A DNA stretch of 30,066 bases, taken from contig BLXT01004508.1 in NCBI GenBank assembly GCA_019648995.1, forward strand, positions 973,452-1,003,517. The letters are read 5' to 3'. Below, piece by piece: positions 11,401-24,700 of the stretch. The stretch comes from Plakobranchus ocellatus. Its lineage: Eukaryota > Mollusca > Gastropoda > Plakobranchidae. Within the stretch, counting starts at the first letter, position 1. Every line of letters begins with the position of its first letter. The notes below the pieces were generated by a model. That model searched no databases and had not been told where the DNA came from. It saw only the letters and a program-made list of their open reading frames with translations. A program made the translations under genes and the position numbers.

Positions 11401-14400
11401 AAAGCAATTCTTTCTGGCTCAAAGAGGTCAGACTGGGTATACAATGAGTTAATTTTTGTTAGAAGTACTAAATGTACTTCAATAATTCAGCGCATGCTTA
11501 CGATTTACTTTAATCTTTCTTTGAGTTTGAGTGATAGAAAGCTTAGGAAGTCTTACCCCAAGTTATAATGTAAATTGTGCTACTTTCACACAATATATAA
11601 CAATATTAATGACCAAGATATCTTCATTTAGTTAGAAGCTGATGAAGGTAGATATAAACATATAGGTCTGCATAACATAAATTTTCCATTTATTTTTTTC
11701 TCCTACCATCTACGATCAATAAATTGTCTTGCGTGCTAATCTGATGTTTTTTTTCTTGTTCCTTTCCTTAAAAGTCAGTGTACGTTTTAAGTAGACAATG
11801 TTAAAATTGTCCATATTAATTATTATCTCAATCTATCACTCTCAACTCACAGCCTCACAGTCAATATTTCTTACTGAACTCGAACTCTCTCTTTTTTTAT
11901 AAGATAAAGCGTTAAATAAAATAAGGTCCGACTTTAGTACAGCAAGGAAATGAAATTGAGAAAGATAACAAGATTTGTAACACTACAAAACTTGATCGAT
12001 CATAACACTGACAAAGGCAATTATCAACCCTAGATCTAATTTGAATGCTGGTATCCTCTATTATGGCAAAAGAAATGAATCTTCAATTGTATTTTTTTTT
12101 TGCTTTCAAAGCCATTATTGTAAGAAAATAATGAAAAAAAATGTTTCTAGAATCAGGCACTAGTTACACTGTATCAATCATTACAGCTTCAATACCTTCT
12201 TACAAACTTTTTTACTCCCCTCAAATGACAAGATGTCCTACATTTTCCGAGAAGCAAAGAGCTCCTCTTAATTCATCATCATCATCATCATCATCATCAC
12301 GAACCTTGTCTGGAACAGACATTGGCAATCATGTTCCTCCACTCAAACCTATCCTCAATTAACCTTATAAAGTTGTTATTGCTACCCTTGCCTATTCATT
12401 TTTTTTGGCCATAACTTAAGTTTTTAATAAAAGTTATTCTTTATCTACCTCTACTGCGTTTGCCTTACATCTTTTCAGTGATTGCTAACTGTTCTAAACC
12501 ATTGTATCGGCAAATATGGCCTAAGAACTGTTGTTGCCTTTGTGTTTACGTTTTAATTAGTGATTGCAGAGATAAGCCTCTTTTAGTACCAATTCATTTG
12601 ACTTTTTTCTGTCCATGATATCCTCATCATTCTTCTGATGAACCACATCTCTACTGCTTCTAGTTTTTTCTCTATTTCTTTGTTTTTTGTCCAACACTCA
12701 CTACCATATAAAAGTATGTATATATATGTTTTAATTACCCTTATTTTGGTTTTTATATTTATTTCTATTTGCCAGTATTCGCTTCATTTTTTGGAATATA
12801 TCTTTGACCATGGCTATTCTTTTACTAATTTCACATGTGCATCTGCCATCTGATATTATCAGGTAACCTAGATATTTGAATTTTGTAACTTGTTTGATTT
12901 GTTCGCCTTTGCTAACAACATTGTACTTGGAATTTGAGGATTTTTTTTAGATGACCATACATTCCGTTTTCTTAACAGTCAAAGACAGGCCCATTCTTTC
13001 GCTCTCTTAAACTACAGTGTCTAGAAGTTTTTGGAGTTGTTTGCCAGATTCTGCTATTAAAACTGTATCATCTGCATATCTGAGATTATTAAGATTCTGT
13101 CCATTTATTTTTAAGCCTGAAATACCATCAAGATTCCTTAAGATTATTTCATTATATAAGTTAAAAAGATCAGGAGACATTACACATCCCTGCCTCACAC
13201 CTCTTTTGATGGGTTTGAAATCACTATGTTCTCCTTCAATTTTTACAGATGCAGTCTGATCCCAGCATAAATTTCTAATAACTCTCAGATCTTTCCCACC
13301 GATGTCTAATTTTTCTAGCATATGAAACAGCTCTACATGTCTGACTTTGTCAAAGGCCTTAGAATAATCAATGAAACAGAGGTGGAGATCTTTTTGCATT
13401 TCTATACACCTTTCCATAAGCATTGACAAAGTGAATATTGCATTTCTAGTCCCTTTATCAGACATAAAGCTAAACTGATTTGGAGATATTTCTGATCTTA
13501 GACTCTTGCGCATTCTATGCATCAAAACACCTAACAGGATTTTTGTAAAATGGCTCATTAAACTGATTGTTCTATGAAGTTCACATACTGTTGCTCCTGG
13601 TGTTTTGGGCAGTATTATAAAAACAGATTTTCAAAGATCCTCAGTAATTGTACCACTATTGTATATTGCATTAAGAAGTTAAACTTCTTCCTAATTAAAG
13701 GATTGAAATGCTTGATCCTGGGCACTAACCATATATTTATGATCATAACTAATGCTTCTTGTAGTTGTATTGATCATTACAACCTGAAAAAGATTCCTCA
13801 CCATCCTAACTATAATATATATATTTCACTCTATGTATTTCAATCTGTTTATTTTCTGTACTTTTATAATAAATAAGCTATGGTTTAGTGTATTATGTAA
13901 TGTCAAGGGGCAAACACTGGAGTTTTTCTTTAATTTCTTTGTTGACAAAGTGTGTATTATTGACACCGTGGCCTTAACATGACCATATTTTGATATTTGA
14001 GCTAAATTTAAAACCAAAACCCTCTTGAACAGCCACTAAACAACAAATAAGAATTCAAAAGAGAATCTCATTGAAAGTTACATTTTTTTTGTTGTTTTAA
14101 ATAATCCCTATGTGTTTTGACCACCTTTTGAGTCAGGCTCATATTGTAAAAATAACACAAAACATTCAATTGCTTTTTTTATATAAACATTACATGTAGT
14201 TCGCTTTTAAATCAGGTTTCCTGAAACCACAAGGCTCTCTAGTATTTTGTTACACTTTAAACTCCTGAGTATAATGCCACTAAGTAATATAGCAGCATTT
14301 GTTTTGATGAAGTAAATTTAAAAGATGGGTGTGGTCAGACAAAGAACTGTAGGTATAAAATAGATTACCTTCCTAGTTTGACCTGAATGTCTCCAAGATT

Positions 14401-17400
14401 TATGTAAGCTTCCACATAGTCAGTTCTCATTGTGATGGCTTGCTTCAGCAGCTGTGAAAAAAAAAAAGTGTAGATATTAATTTTTAGATTATTTTCAATC
14501 CATTTCTCATCGACAAAAACTATTTTATCTATCTGTGAGTCTTCTCCTACCAACCATTTCTTCACTGTTTTTCTTCCACTGTCACCCACAGTCAGGAGGT
14601 AACATTTTTATTTTCAATAAACTGGAAGTGTCAGAAAATCCAAATAAATAAATAAATAAAAAAGAATATTCAAACATTTTCAAAGAGAAATGTCACAAGA
14701 GTATGTGGTATATCCCACTCATAGGGACAGTTTTTATGACTATTTGATACATGGATTGAAATTAATTGGCTCATATTTCTTTTCAAACATGAATTTTTAA
14801 TGCAAAAGAGCAATTGCCAAAAAATAAAACCCTAAATTGTTTCATTTTATCTTTTGAAAAAAAAAAAACAACCAATTACAAAATGAAAAAGGGCAAATGA
14901 ATACCAAAAAGTTATAATTCATGTGAAGTTACATATAGCAGCAGTAGATGAAAAAAGTTGGTCTGTCTTTTTATTGCTAGGTGAACTTAAATTGTTGGTG
15001 TGTGATCAATTTTTTAGTGATTTTTTATCACATGTGTGTGTGTCTGGGAAAAGGGCCCATAAGTCGTCAAAAAGAAAATTTGAAACATATACATTTTTTT
15101 CTAGAAAATTTGATGCTGAGCACTCTGGTTTTTTAATTTTGAAGATATCTTAAAAGGTTTTTGAGATATCTGTTTTTGTACTCATAGGTGTGAAAACGCA
15201 ATTTTGAGAAAATCACCTTTAAAGTTCCAGAACTTTATTTTACACTTTCAGAGTTTTAAAATTTTAAATTAAAAATACAAATTATTTAAACATCATATTC
15301 AAACAAATCCTTTGGTGAAATTGTTTAGAAATGGATAAAATGTGATAATCTAATGGAATTACATTTGTTATGTCTGACCATCTATCAACACTTATTGGCC
15401 TATGTCTCAAAAACATTCCTGCAACTTATGGGCCCTTTCCCTGGACACACACACATATTTATATTTGAAAGTTGTTTGGTAAATTGTAGTCCATTATTGG
15501 GATGTACCTCAATATATCAGAATAATGAATTATGTGGACATGTTTATAATAATCACCAATACCATTTAGTGCCTACACCTCTGGGGTGATTAATAGTAAT
15601 GGTAACGTTGGCAATACTCATGGTTGTAATCAGAGGAGAATTGATTAAATCAATATCGTATTAACTTATTCTGGATGTATGCTGACATATCTGTGCTAAT
15701 TTTCATCCCCATCCTCATTTATGCCAATATATCGATGCTGATGGGTCTCTCTATTCTTGTTTCTTGGTCATGAATTGTCTGCACCCAAAAAAAAATCCCT
15801 CTTGAAAGAGTTTAAAAAAATGGTATGGATTAGCATCTATACTAAATTTCATCATAAACTGAATGAACTAAAAGACACAAGATATCCCAAGGACAAAATT
15901 AACGATCATACAAAGGCAACAGTGATTATTAGTGCTATAAAAAGTTGGTGGATGAAAAAGGTTTTTACTATTGTTTAATTTAACTAAAAACATATTTAAA
16001 TGTTAAAGATCTATTTTAGGATTGGCATTTTGGTTCATACTTAAATGGTAAGAATACAAGGTCTACATAAAGCAGGCAGTCAACAATTCTAACAAACACA
16101 AATTCCTATGATTTGGAAAAAAGATACTAACCCATATCTGCAAATATGCTTGTGTGTTTTCTTTAATGTATTAGGCCTACAGAAAAAAAAATGCATTATA
16201 AGTTATACTATTATTTACCTGCTCAGCTTCACCTAGCCTGTTAGGATCTTTAGATGCTAAATTTGCCAAATTAAGATAAGCGTTCAGATGACTTGGGGCT
16301 ATTCTTGCTTGGTAAGATTTACCTGTAAAAAAAAAAAAAGAAGAAGAAACATTTATGAGTTTTGTTATGTTCTTTGATACAACTGCCATCCTTTTTTCTG
16401 CTGGCATTGCATATGTTTCTTTACTACATCCAATATTATGAAAATAATGTAAAATAATACAGTCTAAGCGTAAGGTAAAAGAAAAGAGGAAAAAAAAATT
16501 AATTCTTTGTACAGCTTAAAAAATGTTTGCCTTCACAATGCCAAAATTTATCACTGTGTTTACAAAAAGCACTTAAAAACATTCCGTGTAATTAAAAAAA
16601 AATTCAGCTTTATTGAAAACACGACCAGGACAATATGCAGAACTGTTATAAAACTACGTTTCATACTGAATTTCTTTCACTATAGTTAGGCCAAACATTG
16701 TGGGTTTTTTTTTTTTACATTATTTCTTAAAATTTTGAAAATTAAACTCTGTTACACTTGTTTCTTTTTTTAATCAAATTTATACTTGCCTTTGATGATA
16801 GGTGGGAAGAGACTAATGGCCCTGCGGTATGCCTTCTCTGCTGGATCACTCATGTTCAAGTTCATGTAAGTCCTCCCAACATTGATGTGAGCACCGATGT
16901 CATCTGGCTGAACACTAGCAAGATAAAACACAATGTGAGTAAATGAGTGAATGAGTAGGCAAGTAAGCAAGAAGGTGAGTGAGTGAGTGAGTGAGTAATT
17001 AATTGAAAGGGTGATGTAGAAATAGTCATGTGGACTTAAAAATTGGCAAGATTGTACAGCTGAGTTTCCATCAAAAATAATTATTTTGATAAGTTTAAAT
17101 ATGTTTCATTACATTTTTTTTAAATTAACAACAATAGCCACAGCATTATAATAGCTTACAAAATATCTTTTATCAGACAAAGAAAAAATAGATACATGAC
17201 TACACTGACTTCGAATTATCTTGTGAAATAGAAGTGAAAAGTTTAACTGATACTACAGTTACAATAAATGAAAAAACCTTACAAAAAAATACTAATGAGT
17301 TAACAGGAATGCTGCTAATCAGTTAAGACAATTATTTTATTAGATAGGTGTCAAGATATCAGCAAAATCTAAAATTGTAAATGACTAAATGATACACACC

Positions 17401-18679
17401 TGTCTGAATAAATGATCAAGCTGATGACAAAAATATTATTATTTTCCAAAATAAGAATAAGAAGTGGCCATGAGTAGAAGTCAAAATATAATAATATAAA
17501 CTTGCCAAAAGAAGGAGTGAAAAGTGACTTAAACTATGCAAAATATATATTAAAAAAAAAAAGAAAAGAAAAGACTTAATGCACATCATACCTTGCAGCC
17601 TTTTCAAAGTAATTTAGAGCCTCAGCAAATTTAGATACTTTTTCCAGTGCATGACCAACATTGTTGAACAGCTTTGCATTTCCTTGATTCACGCGCAGAC
17701 CAGCTCGGAATATAGTATATTCTGATTCCCTGATTTGGGAATAGAAAAACTTATTTTTAAAAAGTTGTGGTATCACACAAGGGGGGGCTGAAAATCAATT
17801 AAAACTCTCGGAGCTTATATAAACATGATGGACTTCCTGAAAGTAACAGGAAAGGGGGAAAGATTGGAAGTTCAAGATGATGATGAGAATGATGGTCTGC
17901 ACATAGTAAGACATGTTGTAGCAAGGCTTGGTTTGGAGATATTGTAGGACTACAATAATATGTGACAATTGAGATCAAATTTTCTTTTTTTTTTTCATTT
18001 TTATTGAAATCAGCAATGCTTGCAATTCAATACCTATGAGTGGTGCTCTGCACAGTGCATGAAAATAATAACTCCACACTTATTTTGACCACAAAATGGC
18101 TCATTTAGCCGCACAAGAGCAACACAAGTTACCATTTTTAAGTAGGATTTTTAAATATTACATTTATGAGTGATAGAATATAACTTACCTCTATTTATGA
18201 CTGACAGAATATAACTTACCTCTGCAGATAAAAACTGCAAGGCATATTTTTACCCCATAGAAACTTTCCAATTTTTTTTTATAGTGAAGGGTGTAAAGAT
18301 TAAAAAGAGATCCTAAAATCAAGTGTTATACACCAAAAAAGAAACAACATTTTTTTTTTTTTTTGCGTAGTGCTCTAAATGTTACTGTCAAATATCTTGA
18401 GACATGCTCAAATGAAAATGGTTCAGAACAAAGAACATAGAGCCAAAGACACTAGAGATCACTCTAGATCTTTCGCTGTACAATTGGGAGCTCTTTTTCT
18501 TACCTCGATAATAATGACCTAAGTAAAGAAAATATAGATCATTTTCAAATTTTAGTTATGCCATTGAAGAGGTTTCTTTTTCTTTTCTTCTTTCTTTTTG
18601 TGTATATCTCTTGATTTTAGGATCTCTTGGTAGTCGTTTCTCTTTAGAGAGACAGAAATAGAGCAAGAGCGTTATAGAT

Positions 18680-18718
<39 letters not shown>

Positions 18719-21700
18719 TATGATAGAGGGCAATGGCCTAAATGCAATGTTTATAATAAATGATGCAATTGTATGTGTTGTGACCGGCCCTTATTTGGAC
18801 TGTTTCAAAGGCCTTCAATCCTAAGTATCAGAAGTATATAAAAGACTATATCTAATAATCATTAAAGGTAATAAAATTTTACAAGAAACAGAAATGATTT
18901 TTTGCTATTCTTTTTGAATAAAGATAAATATTTGGCGACATGAAGTCAAAAACCACTCCACACATCTACTTAATGCTAAGGTAAAACCAAGTTGATGGGG
19001 CTAAAATCTCTATATCAGCACTCTCGATCAATATCTGGTGAGTAAAACCATTCAACTTTGAAATCACTGACAGCTCCAAATTCCTACTCACCAATCAAAA
19101 TTTCTGATGTAGGTCTTAGCTCCATGTGATGAAATAAGAAATATTATCATCAGATCCAAAATGCCTTTGCCTGATCTGGAATCGAAAAGCAGTTGAAAAT
19201 TGGTATAAAAGTTCCACTAGGGCCTTATTTAAAAGAAAAGCTTAGGACAAACAGCTTATGTTCAAAAGTTAGTCTTGTCTGTTAAGAACACATACCTTTG
19301 TTTCCTAAATACAGTGCATTACTCTTAGTTCAAGGGAATTGCAATATTTGGATCAGACATATGATACAAACTAAACAACGCATGAATTAAAAACTTGGGA
19401 AACCTACAAACAATGAATAGGAACATTAGTTATATTAGTATTAAACAAGATTTTAAAAATATAGCAGCACAGCAACAAAATTTTTTAATTTAACTTAAGC
19501 TTCTAAAGATTTTAATCATGGAGATAAAACTGAATACACATTAAAATAACTTGGTATATTCAGCAACTAAGAGGCCAAAATTGTGATTATATATTATTGT
19601 AACTTCTTTGATATTTAAATAATTTCAAGACATATGTAAAATTGCCGACTTTATGATGACACAAAGAAACATGATCTTAACCTCTTTTTTTCACATCTGT
19701 GATAACTTTCAGCAAATCTCCAAATCATTTTCTCAGCTGCACTAATATATTTATTAGATCAATGAACTCAAACTTATATTTTTCAAATACAATCAACATA
19801 CCCTGCCCTGTCTCTGAGAACTTGAAAGCCCACAGCTACAAGTAAACAAAAGCCAAAACTAGGCGTGTACAAGATACGTTCAGCAACAACAAACCCAACA
19901 GGGAAAAATAAATTTGAAGCCGGAATAAAAGGAAGAACCATCAAAGCTAAGCTCTGAGGGAAAAAAGAACATTTCAAGCAAAACAATTAGAAACTTATGA
20001 ACACAATCTAAAGAAGTGAATTATTCAGAAATGAAAAAAAAGACATACTTTATCATTTAACTTGCAGAAATCACATTTCCTTGATATTATGATCGATTTA
20101 CACTTTCCTTGAAAATGTTTTTACTCTAAATCAGACTGTTATAAGGTATTCAGGATCCTTGAATTCTTTTTTTCCAGGAGCACAGTGTTTGAATATTGCC
20201 TTTAATTACAATCAGACTCGAAAAATTTTCTCTCTACAAAAAGGCTACTTTTCACATGAGCTTGATGTTTTGCCTACAATTGTAGCTATCAAAATCCTTT
20301 TATGTTTCACATTTTGTAGAATTCCTCCAAATAAATGAAAAAAAAAAACAACTCACCATCACAACAGCCCGAGACCTTTGTGTCTGCTGGCTAATGGCAT
20401 AGACACTCAATAAAATCAACACAGCATAAAAAATGATTGTAAATAGATTGCGTGGATCTAAAAAGGAGGAGATCACTTTGATGGTTCCCATTGTCCAGTC
20501 ACAGCACAGATTGTCTGGGTTAAGCAACAGCCAAGCATTGACAGGCAGCAGATAATTGAAAGTCAATTGGCGGGCAGGAGTTGGAGATGTAGATGCAGGA
20601 TTGTCAAAGCTGAAAGAAATGGACGAGAATATCAGTGATGTATGTTTAAGTGTTGTGTCTTGCTTTGACTATATAAAATACTAAAAATAACAAACAAGGG
20701 CAACCTAATTGATTTTATATGCCTATACTGGAGCTAACAACATTTTTGTAGTCAAGGCAGGGTCGAGGACTGGACAGAATCATGAAAATTTAAAAAAGAA
20801 GTAAATTTGCATCATTATGCTGATGTACTATCGTATCATAGGATAGAATTTTCGGCCCTTTTTGAATAAAATTAAGTGATTAAGAGGCATTTCAATTTTC
20901 TTATTTTGTTAAATTTCCCTAATAGCAAGAAACGGATTCAAGCCCAGAAAATCTTAATCCAAAGCCCCTGCTCCACACAGTATTCTACTCAAATAGTTGC
21001 TGGAAAAACAGAGTGATGGACATTATAACTCTTCTTGTAATAACCAAAGAGTCCTACAATTGCACTGGTGCAATTTTCATAAATCTATTGGAGCAAATGT
21101 ACAATTTTTTACCTTCTTGGTAAGCCCTATACTCCATAAAATATCTCAGACATGCAATAAAAGGGCTCTTCTAGATCTACATTTTCAATTGTGAAGCTTA
21201 TTTGCTGAGAATTTTTATTCTTTGCATTTTATTTACTGTGGTGGTATATAAGGCATTTGGTATTTTGGTTAGAAAAAGAAAAAAACCACATTTTAATGTT
21301 GTTTTTACCATGAATCAACTGTTTACTTGAAGTAGAACATTTATCTGGACAATAAGATGTAGGGATAAAAGGGAGACTAACATCTAGTAAAATAGTTAAG
21401 AAAGAGGAAAACTGTGTTTACAACTAGTAGATCAACACCAGTGTTCTCTATTGGATCAACCCAGCATTAGGCCTACTACCAGTCAGTCATTTTTTTCTTA
21501 ATCTAGGACTTGATGATGGTAATTCTACATTTGTGGCTCAGAAAAACAAGGGGATGTAGATCTTTGAGGTGAAGACATTGAAGAAGATATAGATCTATAT
21601 AAACTGAGAAACATCATAACCTTGACAAACTTTGCATGTAAAAAAAAAAAAAAATAATCTGAGTATTTTAGCTAAACAGATTAAAAATATGATGAAGATA

Positions 21701-24700
21701 ACCCAAACTATACTTCTGTCCAAAAAGATTTTTTCAATATCATTTTTCACCCACACCATCCTTGTTGAAAAAAAACATTTAACAAAACAGCAAAGGCATT
21801 TTAAGACTCCTAGCATTTATCAGAGAGTGCAAAAATGCTTATTATATTTTTATTATGAGTCCTGCATAATAAATTCCACTCATCATCATGGAAGACAAGC
21901 AAAATGATGAAATTATTTACTTTGTAAAGACTGGTAGCTGTGCTCCCATAACTTTAATTCTTGCAAAGAGTAGAAATGTTGTGCTAAATACCAAGAACCC
22001 TCCACGCATAATTGAAGTTTTCAACCACTTGGGCAAGCCTGCTTTGCCACTGAGAAGATTTCGCAGAATAAGCCACAGCTCTTGAACAGTACTCTGCAAA
22101 AATATCGAGGCATAAATCAATATAAAGAGATTCCTCCTTGAAATCATTAGGAATCATGTCTCTCAACATACCTTGTGCAGCAATCCATCAGATTTCAGGT
22201 ACCAAGTTATTGTTTTTTTTTATTGAATCCACCATTTTCTCCTTTGCAAAGGACATTAACTTTTTATAATAATGGCCATTGTCTATGCAACACAACAATG
22301 ATTAAAAAAAAAAAAAACTCAGACATCATTACAAATAATTTCTTTCAAAGTTCTTAAATTCTCATGAACACAGTCACATACAAAGTGCTGTTCTGACAAA
22401 TTGTGCAATGTTTGTAGAGTAATTACTTCTCACAGGTTTAATTGAGAGATACAGCTGAAGATGAAGGTGTGCAACTATTTTGGCTTGAAAAAAAAAAATT
22501 AACATAAACTTTGAGCTGAATCTTTGAATGTTTGATAGGTATCATTAACTTTGTGAGTGGGCCCCTTTACTTTTGTTTCAACAAGTTCTAGCAAAACTGT
22601 TTTCCTTTCTCTTTTCAAACATCTTTACTTATTTTATGTTTGTGTTTGTTCTTGTGACTGGTCTCTTCTGATATTTGTTTTCTATAGACATATTGACTCT
22701 GAAGAAAATCATTTTTGTACAGAAGCTTTAGAGTTACATCTTATTGCATTAAATCAGTAATGAACAGCTGATTTACATTATTGCATTCAAATATTTTAAT
22801 ATCGAAAAGACAGCATTTTCTATTTCGTATTTATCAAACTTCAGCCTAAGATGGGTTGACGATTTTTTTTTTATTTCAAGCTTTCCTTTTTTTTTTTTTT
22901 TTGGTCATTCAATGAACTAAGTAGGTAAAAGAGTGTCAAACATGATGCAAATAATCACATTTTTATCTCACTGCTTGCCTCTTACAAATAATATTCTTAA
23001 CATTTTTGGATGATTAAAAGTAAATAAAATGTTATGAATGCAAAGTAAAACCACATTTAGAGAAAGAGCGATGTCAAAAACAGACTGAGTGCCAATTCAG
23101 TCAAGTGACTCTCTTCTATAATTTTCAATACACATGGAGGCAACATTTTAACTATAAACTTTTCTTCACTGGATCTTGATAAGATTCAGAAGGCATACAA
23201 TATTATAATTCCACCACAACGATGTGTTTAGGAGCCAAGAGAGGTGATTCAGAAAGATAAAGGGGTGTGAACAATGAAATCCACATATTTAATATCATAT
23301 CAAATTATTAAAGACCATTTTATTTCAACCGCTAATAAAAAATCCCCAGAAATGTTTTGAAAAGTAACAATGATTTGGTCAAAAACTTTAGTTCAGTCTT
23401 TTCTTTATTTCAAACTTAGTTTCTCCGATGCTGTGTTGCGACATATTTTAATAAGTATTCAACCTAAATATAACAACAACAGTAACTTTATATAATAATC
23501 AATGTAATTCAAAACCAGATAAATTTATTAGGAAATCTGTCTCTATTTTTCCTGTAGCATCAAGTTATTTCGCATGCATCAAATATACTGACTTGCTGAA
23601 CAACAAAGACCTCATAGACACAGCACACTCCAATCACAGTGATGCCTTGTTCCTTGCAAAGCATAGCAACTGTAACCAGGGTGACAGTTAATAGCAAAGG
23701 TTTCCACCCTGAAAATATACAAAAATTAAACACTTATACACCTTTTCAAAAGATCTTTAGAATATATGTGTGTAGCAGTCCCACAAAATGAATTAAGCTA
23801 GAGGTCTGCACCACCAGGATCAAATCAAAATTTCAAAGTAAAGAAGTGAAAATTTCCAATACTTTATTTACAGAAAGTCTATGGCATGTCTGTAAAAAGT
23901 TCTTTGCATGAAGAAGTGAGTAGATCTCATCCCTCTGGCTAAAGCTTTTCATTTAAAGCCAATCATCACCACTGCATCCTGGCTCTTTTTGTGAGACTGA
24001 TGCACATATTTCTCAACTGCAGTGAGATTATTGATCAACTTTAAAAAAGACAAATTATATTCACTCTTCAATGCAGAGGTTTTCATGCAGAAAATTAAGT
24101 ACACTTGTGTGCTGTGTCTCTACAAGAGGTGAAAGGAAAAGCTAGGTGTTCTAGGATTTTAATACATGTGCTTTTGAGATAACTGGTTGAAATGCTAAAT
24201 GAACCTAAAAAAGAAAGGGTACTGATGTGGCTTTCAATATGGACACACAAAGGTGCAACGTTTTTGTACATAAAAAGTTCAGACAAAATGAATTCATTAT
24301 AAAATTTTTAGCGAGAATTTAAAAAATTGTGAGTTAATGTTTCAATATAGTCCTGACAGATGGTCAACTTACTAGTTTTTTGCCTATATCCTGTTGATTC
24401 TGAATAAGCTAAAAAGGCACCAAGAAAAAATATGGAAGATAAGGCCTCAGCTCTTCCCACAACTCCAGTAATCTGCAAATCAACACTGACATGTTTAATT
24501 TTGAAGAAGAAAGATAACACGTAATAATAAGTCAGTACCGCAAAAATGGACTTAAAGGCTAAGTCTTGAAAAAATGCTTCTTGATACTATAAAATTTTCA
24601 CAAAAGCATGCCTGTTAACTCCTTAAGGTGGGCAGACCTTGAAAATTATTAGTCTTGGTCAATATGGGGTCCTTTTTTTCTGCCATAAAAATATTATTTA

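Larger units (their letters stand above)
12273..13700 (-). mobile_element. 5'-truncated LINE (non-LTR retrotransposon) with reverse transcriptase
   Basis: Minus-strand element in TMTC3 intron 13, in the same orientation as the gene. It runs from recognisable coding homology near 13690 ([11 protein letters not shown]) through the reverse transcriptase to a 3' end at about 12300, followed by a (TGA/ATG)n simple-repeat tail at 12273-12299. The 3' portion repeats the copy at 201-575. The 5' boundary is approximate, and I saw no target-site duplication. Clade not assigned. Confidence 0.88.
17730..19091 (-). other. TMTC3 intron 9
   Basis: A 1362-bp GT-AG intron containing a short local duplication and a TA microsatellite (listed separately). 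The stretch at 17826-17948 on the plus strand is a 40-codon ATG frame rich in Asp/Glu with no known match, probably chance. Confidence 0.75.

Noticed and set aside
16960-17000. Cluster of GTGAGT words resembling splice donors
   Set aside because: They are on the plus strand, opposite to TMTC3, and come from a simple GTGA repeat.
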